DNA of 64,000 nt, taken from Chloroflexota bacterium. GTDB lineage: Bacteria > Chloroflexota > Dehalococcoidia > Bin125. Every line of letters begins with the position of its first letter. Position 1 is the first letter of the stretch. The stretch is taken from assembly GCA_028875225.1 (NCBI GenBank), contig JAPPFB010000029.1:31983-95982 (forward strand), read 5' to 3'. Positions 8,625-16,143 of the stretch are shown in pieces. The notes beneath the pieces were generated by a model. The model saw nothing but the letters and a program-made list of their open reading frames with translations, did not search any database and was not told where the DNA came from. A program made the translations under genes and the position numbers.

Positions 8625-9437
8625 CTAGAACGGCTTGTCGCCCTTGACGGTGACTCGGATGCCGCTTCTCGACTCGGGGTAGTAGTCCCAGATCGCCATG
8701 TGCTGGGTGCAGCGGTTGTCCCACAGCGCGACCGAGTGCGCATCCCACTTGAAGCGGCACTGGAAATTGACGTTCTTGACGTGTTCGAAGAGGAAGCCGA
8801 GAAGAGCGTCGCTTTCTTCGATCGGCAGGCCGTTGATTCGCTTGGTGAAGCTCGAGTTGACGAACAACGCCTTGCGACCGGTGACCGGATGCGTCCGCGC
8901 AATCGGGTGAACGGCGCGCGGCGATTCGCGCTGAGGTTTGTGGTCGCCGTATTGACCGGAGTAGTCGGATGCATGGAGCGCGGTCAGCGGCTCGAGCAGC
9001 GTCTGCATCTGCGGCGAGAGGCCATCCCAGGCGGCGTACATGTTTGACCAGCACGTGTCGCCGCCCTGGCTGGGAATGCTGTGGATGTGCAGGATCGACG
9101 CCATCGGCGGCTCCTCGTCGGCGGAGACGTCGGAGTGCCAGCGTTCGCCATTGTTGCGGAACGAGTCTTTGTCGGTGTGAATCCGCATCAGCTCGGGGTT
9201 GCCGTGCTCATAGGGCGCGGCGGGATGAATGTGAAGGTCGCCAAACATCCGCCCGAAGCTCAGGTGCTGATCGGGCGACATCGGCTGGTCGCGGAAAAAG
9301 AGCACCAGGTGCTGCATCCAGGCGTCGTGGATGAACTGGAAGGTCTCTTCATCAATGGGCTGAGTCAGGTCGACGCCGTGTACGGTGGCGCCGATCGTCG
9401 GGGTGAGCGGTTCAATCGAGATCGCGGATGTCGTCAT
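8625..9437 (-). CDS. TauD/TfdA-family Fe(II)/2-oxoglutarate dioxygenase
   Basis: 270 residues, the usual size for this family. The metal-binding facial triad is visible as WHSDVS (His101, Asp103) and RCTQHMAIWDY (His about 246), and the 2-oxoglutarate-binding Arg is in the C-terminal ESRSGIRVTV. The N-terminus LTPTIGATVHGVDL is also typical. Members hydroxylate taurine, alkylsulfates, phenoxyacetates or other small acids; substrate specificity cannot be read here. It is transcribed alone, divergent from the carboxyltransferase gene at 9535. Confidence 0.9.
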   Translation of the reverse strand: MTTSAISIEPLTPTIGATVHGVDLTQPIDEETFQFIHDAWMQHLVLFFRDQPMSPDQHLSFGRMFGDLHIHPAAPYEHGNPELMRIHTDKDSFRNNGERWHSDVSADEEPPMASILHIHSIPSQGGDTCWSNMYAAWDGLSPQMQTLLEPLTALHASDYSGQYGDHKPQRESPRAVHPIARTHPVTGRKALFVNSSFTKRINGLPIEESDALLGFLFEHVKNVNFQCRFKWDAHSVALWDNRCTQHMAIWDYYPESRSGIRVTVKGDKPF

Positions 9438-9534
9438 GTCCAGGCTCCACAGATTCGGCTATGGCTGCTGCGTGTGTTGAGTCGAAGATAACGCGGCCCC
9501 TGCGCGATACTCACGAGAGCGCTTGGAGCACATG

Positions 9535-11160
9535 ATGTCTGAACTAAACAGTGGTCAGCGAGAAGCCGTCTGGCAGCCGGAGATTGAGCAGATTGCTCGG
9601 CGGCGCGAGCTGGCTCGCCAGATGGGTGGCGACGACCGAGTCCAGGAACAACATGATCGCGGCAACCTGACCGTCCGCGAGCGGATCGGAATGCTCACCG
9701 ACGACGGGTCATTCCGTGAGCGCGGCATCCTGTCGGGCGCGGGCTACTACGACGAGTCGGGCGAGCTCGTGGGATTCCATCCCTCGGCCACGGTGACAGG
9801 AACGGCGAAGATCGCTGGTCGGCCAGTCGCCGTCTCGGGCGGCGATTTCACGGCCCGGCCGCGCAGTGGTTCGAAGGCCGAGCGCAGTCACGGCGGCAAG
9901 GTTCGGATCCACAGCGGGGGCGACAAATCGGGCCACATCGAGTCGTTGGCGATCGAACTCAAGATTCCCATGATTCGGCTGATTGACGGCTTCGGCGCCG
10001 ATATTCGCGCAACCGCCGAGATGGGCCGCACCTACTTGCCGGAGCTGTACTGGCCTCAACGCTGGGGCAAGCTGATGGCCGAAGTCCCAGTCGTCTCGGC
10101 CGCGCTGGGATCAGTGGCCGGCCTACCGGCGGCCGAGGTGCCGGCGTCGCACTTCTCGGTAATGGTCCGCGGGTCGTCGCAGGTGTTTGCCGGCGGACCA
10201 CCGCTGGTCGAGCGATCGATGGGCGAGAAGCTGACCAAGGAGGAGCTCGGCGGCTACGAGGTGCACGCGCGAAGCAGCGGCGTGGTCGACAACGACGCCG
10301 CCGACGAGGCCGACGCCATCTCGCAGATCCAGCAGTTCCTGTCTTACCTACCGACGAACGTCCACCAACTGCCGCCGGTGATCGATTGCGACGACCCGGT
10401 CGACCGCCGTGACGACAGACTCGCGTCTGTCGTCCCGAAGCATCGCAATCGCGGCTACAACGTCCGCCGAATGCTGGAGATGGTCGTCGACCAGGGGTCG
10501 TTCTTCGAGATCGGGCGCTACTTCGGCCGTTCGCAGGTGACCGGATTGGCGCGCATCGGCGGCATGCCGATCGGCGTGTTGGCCAACGATCCGATGCATT
10601 ACGGCGGGGCGATGAGCGCCAAGGAGGCGCGCAAGTTCGAGAAGTTTGTCGACCTCTGCGACGTCTTTCACCTGCCCATCGTCAACTTCGCCGATCAGCC
10701 CGGCTTCCTGATCGGCCGTCCGGGCGAAGGCGCGGGCACGCTGCGCGCTGGCGTCAAGGCGGCGGCCGCGATCAACGACTCACAGGTGCCCTGGGCGACG
10801 GTCGTGGTCCGCCGCCTGTATGGAGTCGCCGGTGGCGCGCACCAGGACTTCAGCCGCTTCTGCTTCCGCTTCGCCTGGCCCTCGGGCGAGTGGGGCTCGC
10901 TGCCGATCGAGGGAGGCGTCGCCGCGGCGTATCGCCGCGAAATCGAGGCGGCCGAAGATCCGATCGCGCATCGAACCGCGATCGAGGACCGGCTGATAGC
11001 GCTGCGCGATCCGTTCGCCGCGGCGGAGGCGTTCGCCGTAGAAGATATTGTCGATCCGAGGGAGACTCGGCCCATGCTGGCCGAGTGGCTCGGGATGGCG
11101 TACGAGACAGAATTGCCGAGTCAGCTAGGCATTCGGGTGAGGTACGGAATGCGCCCCTGA
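9535..11160 (+). CDS. Acyl-CoA carboxylase carboxyltransferase (beta) subunit
   Basis: About 541 residues with two crotonase-type carboxyltransferase halves. It opens with the family's RQMGG..RVQEQHDRGNLTVRERI region and has IPMIRLIDGFGAD in the first half, and VVDQGSFFEIGRYFGRS with the GRPGEGAGTLRAG acyl-CoA loop in the second. It transfers carboxyl from biotin to an acyl-CoA (propionyl-, methylcrotonyl- or similar). ATG 9535 is seven bases after GGAG; ATG 9532 and TTG 9523 are in frame. No biotin carboxylase or biotin carrier gene is nearby. A second, divergent copy lies at 39014-40576. The exact acyl substrate is uncertain. Confidence 0.9.
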   Translation: MSELNSGQREAVWQPEIEQIARRRELARQMGGDDRVQEQHDRGNLTVRERIGMLTDDGSFRERGILSGAGYYDESGELVGFHPSATVTGTAKIAGRPVAVSGGDFTARPRSGSKAERSHGGKVRIHSGGDKSGHIESLAIELKIPMIRLIDGFGADIRATAEMGRTYLPELYWPQRWGKLMAEVPVVSAALGSVAGLPAAEVPASHFSVMVRGSSQVFAGGPPLVERSMGEKLTKEELGGYEVHARSSGVVDNDAADEADAISQIQQFLSYLPTNVHQLPPVIDCDDPVDRRDDRLASVVPKHRNRGYNVRRMLEMVVDQGSFFEIGRYFGRSQVTGLARIGGMPIGVLANDPMHYGGAMSAKEARKFEKFVDLCDVFHLPIVNFADQPGFLIGRPGEGAGTLRAGVKAAAAINDSQVPWATVVVRRLYGVAGGAHQDFSRFCFRFAWPSGEWGSLPIEGGVAAAYRREIEAAEDPIAHRTAIEDRLIALRDPFAAAEAFAVEDIVDPRETRPMLAEWLGMAYETELPSQLGIRVRYGMRP

Positions 11161-11163
11161 GCG

Positions 11164-11655
11164 CTACTCGTGGTCGGGTCGGATCAACGAGACAGTGTTC
11201 TCGATGTAGCTGAGGTGGAAGTCTCCGGGTCGAATGGCGTCACGACCGAGGATCGAAGGCAAGCCCCACCCTCCCTGGCTGCTGAACTCCACCTCTGGCG
11301 GTTCCGCGATCCAGATTCTCTTCCGAAGCGCGACATCACTCCCTAGCTGATCCTCTAAGTGCAGGACTACGTCAAGAGGCAACGCGACAAATCTCCCATC
11401 TCCGACGCCCTCGATCCTGAGTGCTTCCGATCCGCCTTGGAAATCGAGTTGAAAGTACTCGTCGCCAAGCAGGTGGTATGCGTCGCGTGGCATGACTGTG
11501 GTCACGTCCGACCCGGTGTCGATCAGAAAGTCGATGGGGAACTCGCGACCGGCGTACTCCACAGTCCCTGAGACGAACGGAGCGGGATCGTCGTATTCGA
11601 CATATGGACTTAGCGGATTTGAGAACCCAAGCCATCCATCGATTTGCCTGGTCAT
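11164..11655 (-). CDS. Retropepsin-like aspartic protease (module 1)
   Basis: 163 residues, one catalytic domain as in retroviral proteases, so it should act as a dimer. The active-site motif is IDFLIDTGSDVTTVM (Asp-Thr-Gly) and the second hallmark is PSILGRDAI near the C-terminus. No signal peptide is visible. Its ATG overlaps the stop of the upstream partner gene by four bases (ATGA), so translation is coupled. The same pair is found again at 38186-38982. The substrate is unknown; the partner protein is an obvious candidate for a regulator or target. It ends four bases past the carboxyltransferase stop on the opposite strand. Confidence 0.82.
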   Translation of the reverse strand: MTRQIDGWLGFSNPLSPYVEYDDPAPFVSGTVEYAGREFPIDFLIDTGSDVTTVMPRDAYHLLGDEYFQLDFQGGSEALRIEGVGDGRFVALPLDVVLHLEDQLGSDVALRKRIWIAEPPEVEFSSQGGWGLPSILGRDAIRPGDFHLSYIENTVSLIRPDHE

Positions 11656-11957
11656 CCTCGTCGAAACACACTCGTGATCAGCGGTCGCTGGGGCAGTGTC
11701 AAGGTGTTGACCCAGTAGGAACAGCCTCTTGTAAAGTCGTCCAGTTCGTTCATGTGAGCGATCAGGTCCTTGCCATCTTCAAATCCCACAACCCGGTCGC
11801 CTCCGTAGATTGCAATCCAGTGACGAGGAAACTGATCGCTGATGGCGTCTTTGTTCGCACGAAAGTGATCTTTGTTCGCCTGGCGTTCTTGTCGGGATTG
11901 CGTCGGCGTCCAGCCTGAGGTTGGGCGAGTGCCGATCGGTCTTGATTCGGTCGTCAT
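11652..11957 (-). CDS. Small partner protein of the retropepsin-like protease (DUF5678-like, module 1)
   Basis: 101 residues, soluble, starting at ATG 11957 with GGAGG six bases upstream. The recognisable core is a helix (ANKDHFRANKDAI) followed by a beta pair HWIAIYGGDRVVGFEDG and a helix KDLIAHMNELDD. This resembles the small DUF5678-type proteins (helix, then a Tyr/Phe-Pro-x-x-hydrophobic strand) that I associate with clan AA aspartic protease genes. The homologue in module 2 has the same order: PGPCIVVVYNDDQV and LESFLESLSE. Function is unknown; coupling to the protease suggests an adaptor, inhibitor or substrate. Confidence 0.6.
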   Translation of the reverse strand: MTTESRPIGTRPTSGWTPTQSRQERQANKDHFRANKDAISDQFPRHWIAIYGGDRVVGFEDGKDLIAHMNELDDFTRGCSYWVNTLTLPQRPLITSVFRRG

Positions 11958-12059
11958 CGTCGTCCTCCAGTGATCATTCTACCGACCTGTCCGCCCGCCC
12001 TGCGCTGACAATCCGCTATCTTTGACGCGCAAACCAGCGCGTTGGTGAAGGGAACGATC

Positions 12060-13922
12060 ATGGCACTTGGCGGCTTTGCGAATCGTGTGGCTCGAATCAA
12101 TCTGACCGACCGCAGCGTCTCCTACGAAGGCATCAACGAGGACGACGCGCGCAAGTACATCGGCGCTCGAGGACTGGGCGTCAAGTATCTGCTCGACAAC
12201 GGTCCGGAAACCGACCCGACCTCGCCGGACAACATGCTGGCACTGGTCAACGGTCCGATGACGGGCACCGAGGTGACGATGTCGGGGCGTCTGGCGTTCG
12301 TGACCAAGTCCCCACTGACCGGCACCGTGACCGACTCGCACATGGGCGGCTGGTCCGCGGCGCGTCTGCGCTGGGCCGGCTTCGACGCCCTCCTGATTAC
12401 CGGCAAGGCCGACTCTCCTGTCTACCTCGAAGTCGAGGACGGCGCGGTCGAGATCAAGGACGCCTCCGATATCTGGGGCAAGGGCATCCACGACACCGTC
12501 GCGCATTTCGGCTCCGACAGTGGCAACAAGACCGATGTCTCGGTGATGTCGATCGGCCAGGCCGGCGAAAACGGCGTGCTCTTCGCCTCGTTCCTCAACG
12601 AGGACGACCGCGCAGCCGGCCGCGGCGGCACCGGCGCGGTCGCCGGCATGAAGAATCTGAAGTGCGTGGTCGTACGCGGAACCCGTGACGGCCGCTGGCG
12701 GCCCGAACAGGGCGAGGCGCGGCAGAAGTTCCGCGAGGCCCAGGGCGCTCACCTCAAGCTGATCATGGAATCGCCGGTCACGGCGCCGTCCTCGGTCAAT
12801 GACGACGGCACGCTCAAGGATGGCTCGGGCGCGCTCTCGGCGTTCGGGACCAACGTGCTGATGAACGCCGTCAATTCGATCGGCGGCCTGGGCACGAAGA
12901 ACTCGCAGCTCACGCAGACCACCCCGGAGGCCGCTGACGCAGTCTCCGGCGAGACGATGCGCAACGAGTACCTGACAGCCGAGCCGACCTGTCACGCCTG
13001 CCCTGTCGCCTGCAAGAAGGAAGTCGAAATCACCGAGGGCCCGCACGCCGGGCTGAAGATGGAATCGTTCGAGTACGAGCCGGCCTGGTCGCTCGGCGCC
13101 AACTGCGGCAACGACGACCCGGCCGTGATCGCCAAGGTCATTGACCAGTGCAACGACTACGGCATGGACGCGATTGAGATCGGCAACGTGATCTCGATGT
13201 ACATGGAGGCCTCGGAACGCGGTTACGTGGATACGCCGCTCGACTGGGGCGACGGCGCGGGCATGGTCCGCGTAACCGAAGAGATGGCGATGGGTTCATC
13301 GTCAATCGGCCAGACGCTGGGCCAGGGCACCGCCAAGGCGGCCGCCGCCTGGGGCCACTCCGAAATCTCGATGACCGTCAAGGGCCAGGCGGTGCCGGCC
13401 TACGACCCGCGCGGCATCAAGGGCGAGGGTCTGGGCTACGCCACCTCCAACCGGGGCGCCTGCCACCTGCGCGGCTACACACCGGCCTCCGAGCTGCTCG
13501 GCATCCCGGTCAAGACCGACCCGCTGGACTGGGATGGCAAGGGTCCGCTTCTGAAGATCTTCCAGGACCTCCACGCCTTCTCCGACTCGCTCGACCTCTG
13601 CAAGTTCTCGGCCTTCGCGGTCGGCGCGCCCGAGTACGCAGCGCTCTACGAGAACGTGGTCGGCCTGCCGATGTCCGAGGAGGACGTCATGGTCGCCGGC
13701 GAGCGCATCTACAACCTCGAGCGTCACTTCAACAACCTGGCCGGATTCGACGGCAGCGACGACTCGCTGCCCGAGCGTTTCCTCACCGAACCCGCGAGCG
13801 GTCCGGCGGAGGGCCACATCTGCGAACTCGACCAGATGAAGGAGCAATACTACGAGGCGCGCGGCTGGGACGACGGCGTCGTCGGCGAAGCCAAGCTGCG
13901 TGAGCTCGAGATCATCTCCTAG
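12060..13922 (+). CDS. Aldehyde:ferredoxin oxidoreductase (tungsten/molybdenum bis-pterin family)
   Basis: About 620 residues, the normal size. The N-terminal domain 1 has KYIGARGLGVKYLL and GPMTGTEVTMSGR (pterin-contacting). The [4Fe-4S] cluster ligands appear as CHACPVAC (Cys 311, 314, 318) and the distant DLCKF (Cys about 514). It oxidises aldehydes to carboxylic acids with ferredoxin as acceptor. The start ATG 12060 follows AAGGGA at six bases. A MoaD-like protein gene follows at 14065, as is usual for tungsten-enzyme loci. The aldehyde substrate is not evident. Confidence 0.92.
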   Translation: MALGGFANRVARINLTDRSVSYEGINEDDARKYIGARGLGVKYLLDNGPETDPTSPDNMLALVNGPMTGTEVTMSGRLAFVTKSPLTGTVTDSHMGGWSAARLRWAGFDALLITGKADSPVYLEVEDGAVEIKDASDIWGKGIHDTVAHFGSDSGNKTDVSVMSIGQAGENGVLFASFLNEDDRAAGRGGTGAVAGMKNLKCVVVRGTRDGRWRPEQGEARQKFREAQGAHLKLIMESPVTAPSSVNDDGTLKDGSGALSAFGTNVLMNAVNSIGGLGTKNSQLTQTTPEAADAVSGETMRNEYLTAEPTCHACPVACKKEVEITEGPHAGLKMESFEYEPAWSLGANCGNDDPAVIAKVIDQCNDYGMDAIEIGNVISMYMEASERGYVDTPLDWGDGAGMVRVTEEMAMGSSSIGQTLGQGTAKAAAAWGHSEISMTVKGQAVPAYDPRGIKGEGLGYATSNRGACHLRGYTPASELLGIPVKTDPLDWDGKGPLLKIFQDLHAFSDSLDLCKFSAFAVGAPEYAALYENVVGLPMSEEDVMVAGERIYNLERHFNNLAGFDGSDDSLPERFLTEPASGPAEGHICELDQMKEQYYEARGWDDGVVGEAKLRELEIIS

Positions 13923-13936
13923 GAAGCAATATCCGG

Positions 13937-14053
13937 AGGGCCGTCACCCTAACCCTCTCCCTCAGGGAGAAGGGATTGGAGTTCGCAATCTCTCGGGTGT
14001 TGGCTCCTCTTTCTGACTCCCTCTCCCTCTGGGAGAGGGTTGGGGTGAGGGCC
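13937..14053. repeat. Palindromic intergenic repeat (MITE/REP-like)
   Basis: Imperfect inverted repeat: the left arm has the stretch with CACCCTAACCCTCTCCC and the right arm GGGAGAGGGTTGGGGTG, separated by a shorter central region; each arm also contains its own CTCCC/GGGAG mini-hairpin. It lies between the aldehyde oxidoreductase and the MoaD-like gene. Such elements are common dispersed repeats in many bacterial genomes. Confidence 0.7.
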
Positions 14054-14064
14054 CCGGTACATCC

Positions 14065-14340
14065 ATGCAAATCCGCTTCTACGCGACGCTGCGACCGCTG
14101 GTAGGCGGTCGCAGCGTCGATCTGTCCGACCCACCCGACACGGTCAGCGGCATCCTCGAGCGGCTCGCCTGCGAGTACGAAGGCTTGCACGATCAGCTCT
14201 TCGACGAGGACGGCACAGTCCGCCGCTTCGTCGCGATCATGGTCGACGGCCGAGACATCCGCCACATCGACGGCCTCCAGAGCCGTGTCAGCCCCGATAG
14301 CGAACTGGACATCTTCCCGCCGGTTGCCGGAGGGATTTGA
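14065..14340 (+). CDS. MoaD/ThiS-like ubiquitin-fold sulfur carrier
   Basis: 91 residues with the beta-grasp pattern MQIRFYATLRPLVGG, a central helix (TVSGILERLACEYEG), and a C-terminal IFPPVAGG. MoaD and relatives carry a thiocarboxylate on the terminal glycine for pterin sulfuration. Here an isoleucine follows the Gly-Gly pair, so the thiocarboxylate could form only after removal of that residue, or the protein is not a classical carrier. Placement directly after the tungsten-type aldehyde oxidoreductase suggests a cofactor role. The repeat at 13937-14053 separates the two genes. Confidence 0.8.
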   Translation: MQIRFYATLRPLVGGRSVDLSDPPDTVSGILERLACEYEGLHDQLFDEDGTVRRFVAIMVDGRDIRHIDGLQSRVSPDSELDIFPPVAGGI

Positions 14341-14343
14341 GCA

Positions 14344-14742
14344 ATGGGCGCAGGCCGGAGTCGCCGCGTCCTGATCCGCCAAGCCTGCATCGCCGGACTA
14401 TCGGCCGCCATCCTCTCCGGAATTGTCGTAGCGCTTGCCTGGGGACTCCTGTCGGGTGAAGCGTTTGAGTCCAGACGCTATGAGCAGTCGGAAGAAGCGC
14501 TGGATCAAGCGCGTCTGCGAGCCGCAGCCGCGCACTGGGGCCGCCAGATCGGATCACTGAATGGAAGGGAGGCGGCCGCGGCTGAGCTAGACGGTCTGCT
14601 GCGCAATGGCAGCTACAACGAGGGCGAGACGCTTGGCTATGGCTATTCGTGGAACCAAACCATCGCACTAGGTCTAGAGAAGTCGTCGCGTCAGTCCTAT
14701 GAGGGTGAGCCGGGCACGCAGTGGATCGAGCTTCGTCGGTGA
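14344..14742 (+). CDS. Small membrane-anchored protein, type A (copy 1)
   Basis: 132 residues, starting three bases after the MoaD-like stop. One hydrophobic helix (about residues 13-35, IRQACIAGLSAAILSGIVVALAW) is followed by a soluble, helical C-terminal domain. The domain has a Glu/Ala-rich helix, a Leu-Leu turn (DGLLRNGSYNEGE), and the shared motif YGYSWNQTIALGLE, ending in WIELRR. The same order recurs in the gene at 15240 (YEFAWNQAIDTALE, ending WEALRR), so these are paralogues. I do not recognise a named family. Confidence 0.7.
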   Translation: MGAGRSRRVLIRQACIAGLSAAILSGIVVALAWGLLSGEAFESRRYEQSEEALDQARLRAAAAHWGRQIGSLNGREAAAAELDGLLRNGSYNEGETLGYGYSWNQTIALGLEKSSRQSYEGEPGTQWIELRR

Positions 14743-15212
14743 TTCGCGGTCCGCGCTACCGTCCGCCATTGCACTTCCCCACGGGAGGGCGAGTGCCGCT
14801 GCCTGATTTTGACCCGTCCAAGGTGTCGAACTGGCTTGGATGGCACACCATCATCTCGATAGTGATTGGACTGGCGATGCCGCCCGTGATTGCCTTGGCG
14901 TCCGGCATGTTCGCCAATCCGCCAGAACTCGATTACTCGGTCGAGGCGGCCAAAGCGGCATACCCAGAGGTCTACCAGCGCCACTATGCAGAGAACGCGG
15001 AGATTGCTCGAACTGACTTTCTCGTCGGATCAGCGACCGATAGCGCCGAAGGCTCTGCGCCCTGGTCGGACGGCGTCCGCGAGGGTTGGCGTCGAGGCCG
15101 AATCGAGGCGATTGACGCCATGCGCGACGCATTGGCAACGACGGATCTGCCTGAAGACGCCTTCGAGTACGAGATACTCGAAAACATCGCGCAAGGCCGG
15201 TTGGATCGCTAG
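14739..15212 (+). CDS. Small membrane-anchored protein, type B (copy 1)
   Basis: 157 residues from GTG 14739, whose GTGA overlaps the stop of the preceding gene by four bases. A hydrophobic segment (about residues 36-58, HTIISIVIGLAMPPVIALAS) is followed by a soluble domain whose C-terminal part reads SDGVREGWRRGRIEAIDAMR, then LPEDAFEYEILENI. The gene at 15620 has the same order (RIGWTEGWNDALTAMREA, then LPEGYTEFRVLDSL). The pair with the type A gene is tightly coupled, suggesting two subunits of one membrane complex. Function unknown. Confidence 0.65.
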   Translation: MIRGPRYRPPLHFPTGGRVPLPDFDPSKVSNWLGWHTIISIVIGLAMPPVIALASGMFANPPELDYSVEAAKAAYPEVYQRHYAENAEIARTDFLVGSATDSAEGSAPWSDGVREGWRRGRIEAIDAMRDALATTDLPEDAFEYEILENIAQGRLDR

Positions 15213-15239
15213 CGGCCAGTTCACGTATACGCTCCAGGA

Positions 15240-15623
15240 ATGCGTTTGCTCCGGTACGACCTGCCGCGCCAGGTGCTGATCGCGTTTCTGGCCGCCATGG
15301 CGGTGACGGCGGCCATCGGCTGGCTGATTTCCGTTCTCGATCAGGTGACGCCGGAAGAGATCGCCAAGTCGGAGGTGCGCGGCGCGCGAGAGGGACGGAT
15401 TGATGGTTACGAGGCGGCGTTCGAGCGAGGTCGCCTCGGCGGCGCCGGGCGCGCGGCGCTCGACCTGGAAGAGTTGTTGACTTCGGGTGAACCCGAGGAT
15501 GGGTATCGCACCGCATACGAATTCGCCTGGAATCAAGCGATCGACACGGCATTGGAGCGGGCCAAGCGCGACAAGCTGGAGGTGATGTCGGCCTTCGAGT
15601 CGTGGGAAGCGCTCAGGCGATGA
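15240..15623 (+). CDS. Small membrane-anchored protein, type A (copy 2)
   Basis: 127 residues with a single hydrophobic helix near the N-terminus (VLIAFLAAMAVTAAIGWLIS, about residues 12-31) and a soluble C-terminal domain containing GYEAAFERGRL, LDLEELLTSGE and AYEFAWNQAIDTALE. It is a paralogue of the gene at 14344. Its stop overlaps the start of the type B gene that follows by four bases (ATGA), repeating the coupling seen in the first pair. Confidence 0.7.
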   Translation: MRLLRYDLPRQVLIAFLAAMAVTAAIGWLISVLDQVTPEEIAKSEVRGAREGRIDGYEAAFERGRLGGAGRAALDLEELLTSGEPEDGYRTAYEFAWNQAIDTALERAKRDKLEVMSAFESWEALRR

Positions 15624-16078
15624 GCGAGCGACAACGCCGCCTCGAAGGTTGGGGGACCGAGGACCGCGAACTCTCGTGGTGGCGTCGCGGCTACGACCCA
15701 ATCGGTCGCCATACCATGGTGGCCACTGTCTTAGGCGTGCTGATCGCCGCGCTGATCGGCGCAACCGCTGACCCGTTCAATCTTCGCACCGCAGACGATC
15801 TGCGCCGCGCCGAAGCGACCGCCTATGAGATCGCCTTCTCCGACATTCAAGAGGAGGGATACGCCGCCGGCGTGCCCTTCGGCGAGGTTCAGCACTTGGG
15901 CTCGCAAATTGTCGAGCAGGGAGCCGGCGGCGATTCCAGCTATGGACAACACTTCCGAATCGGCTGGACCGAGGGCTGGAACGACGCCTTGACGGCCATG
16001 CGCGAAGCGGCAGTCACAGAGGGGTTGCCGGAGGGATACACCGAGTTCCGGGTGTTGGATTCGCTGCCGCGTCGTTGA
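15620..16078 (+). CDS. Small membrane-anchored protein, type B (copy 2)
   Basis: 152 residues from ATG 15620. Residues about 34-50 (MVATVLGVLIAALIGAT) form the only membrane segment. The C-terminal domain carries FRIGWTEGWNDALTAMREA and LPEGYTEFRVLDSLPRR, matching the gene at 14739. It closes the A-B-A-B block; the next gene upstream of the block is the MoaD-like protein, the next downstream an unrelated SDR protein. Confidence 0.65.
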   Translation: MSERQRRLEGWGTEDRELSWWRRGYDPIGRHTMVATVLGVLIAALIGATADPFNLRTADDLRRAEATAYEIAFSDIQEEGYAAGVPFGEVQHLGSQIVEQGAGGDSSYGQHFRIGWTEGWNDALTAMREAAVTEGLPEGYTEFRVLDSLPRR

Positions 16079-16143
16079 AACCTGTTGTCACCCGCGACGC
16101 AGTCTGAGGCCGACCACCAATGCGGCCGAGGCATACTGAATCC

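Noticed and set aside
11979..13046. A 355-residue minus-strand ORF opposite the aldehyde:ferredoxin oxidoreductase
   Set aside because: Shadow of the coding strand, no domain recognised.
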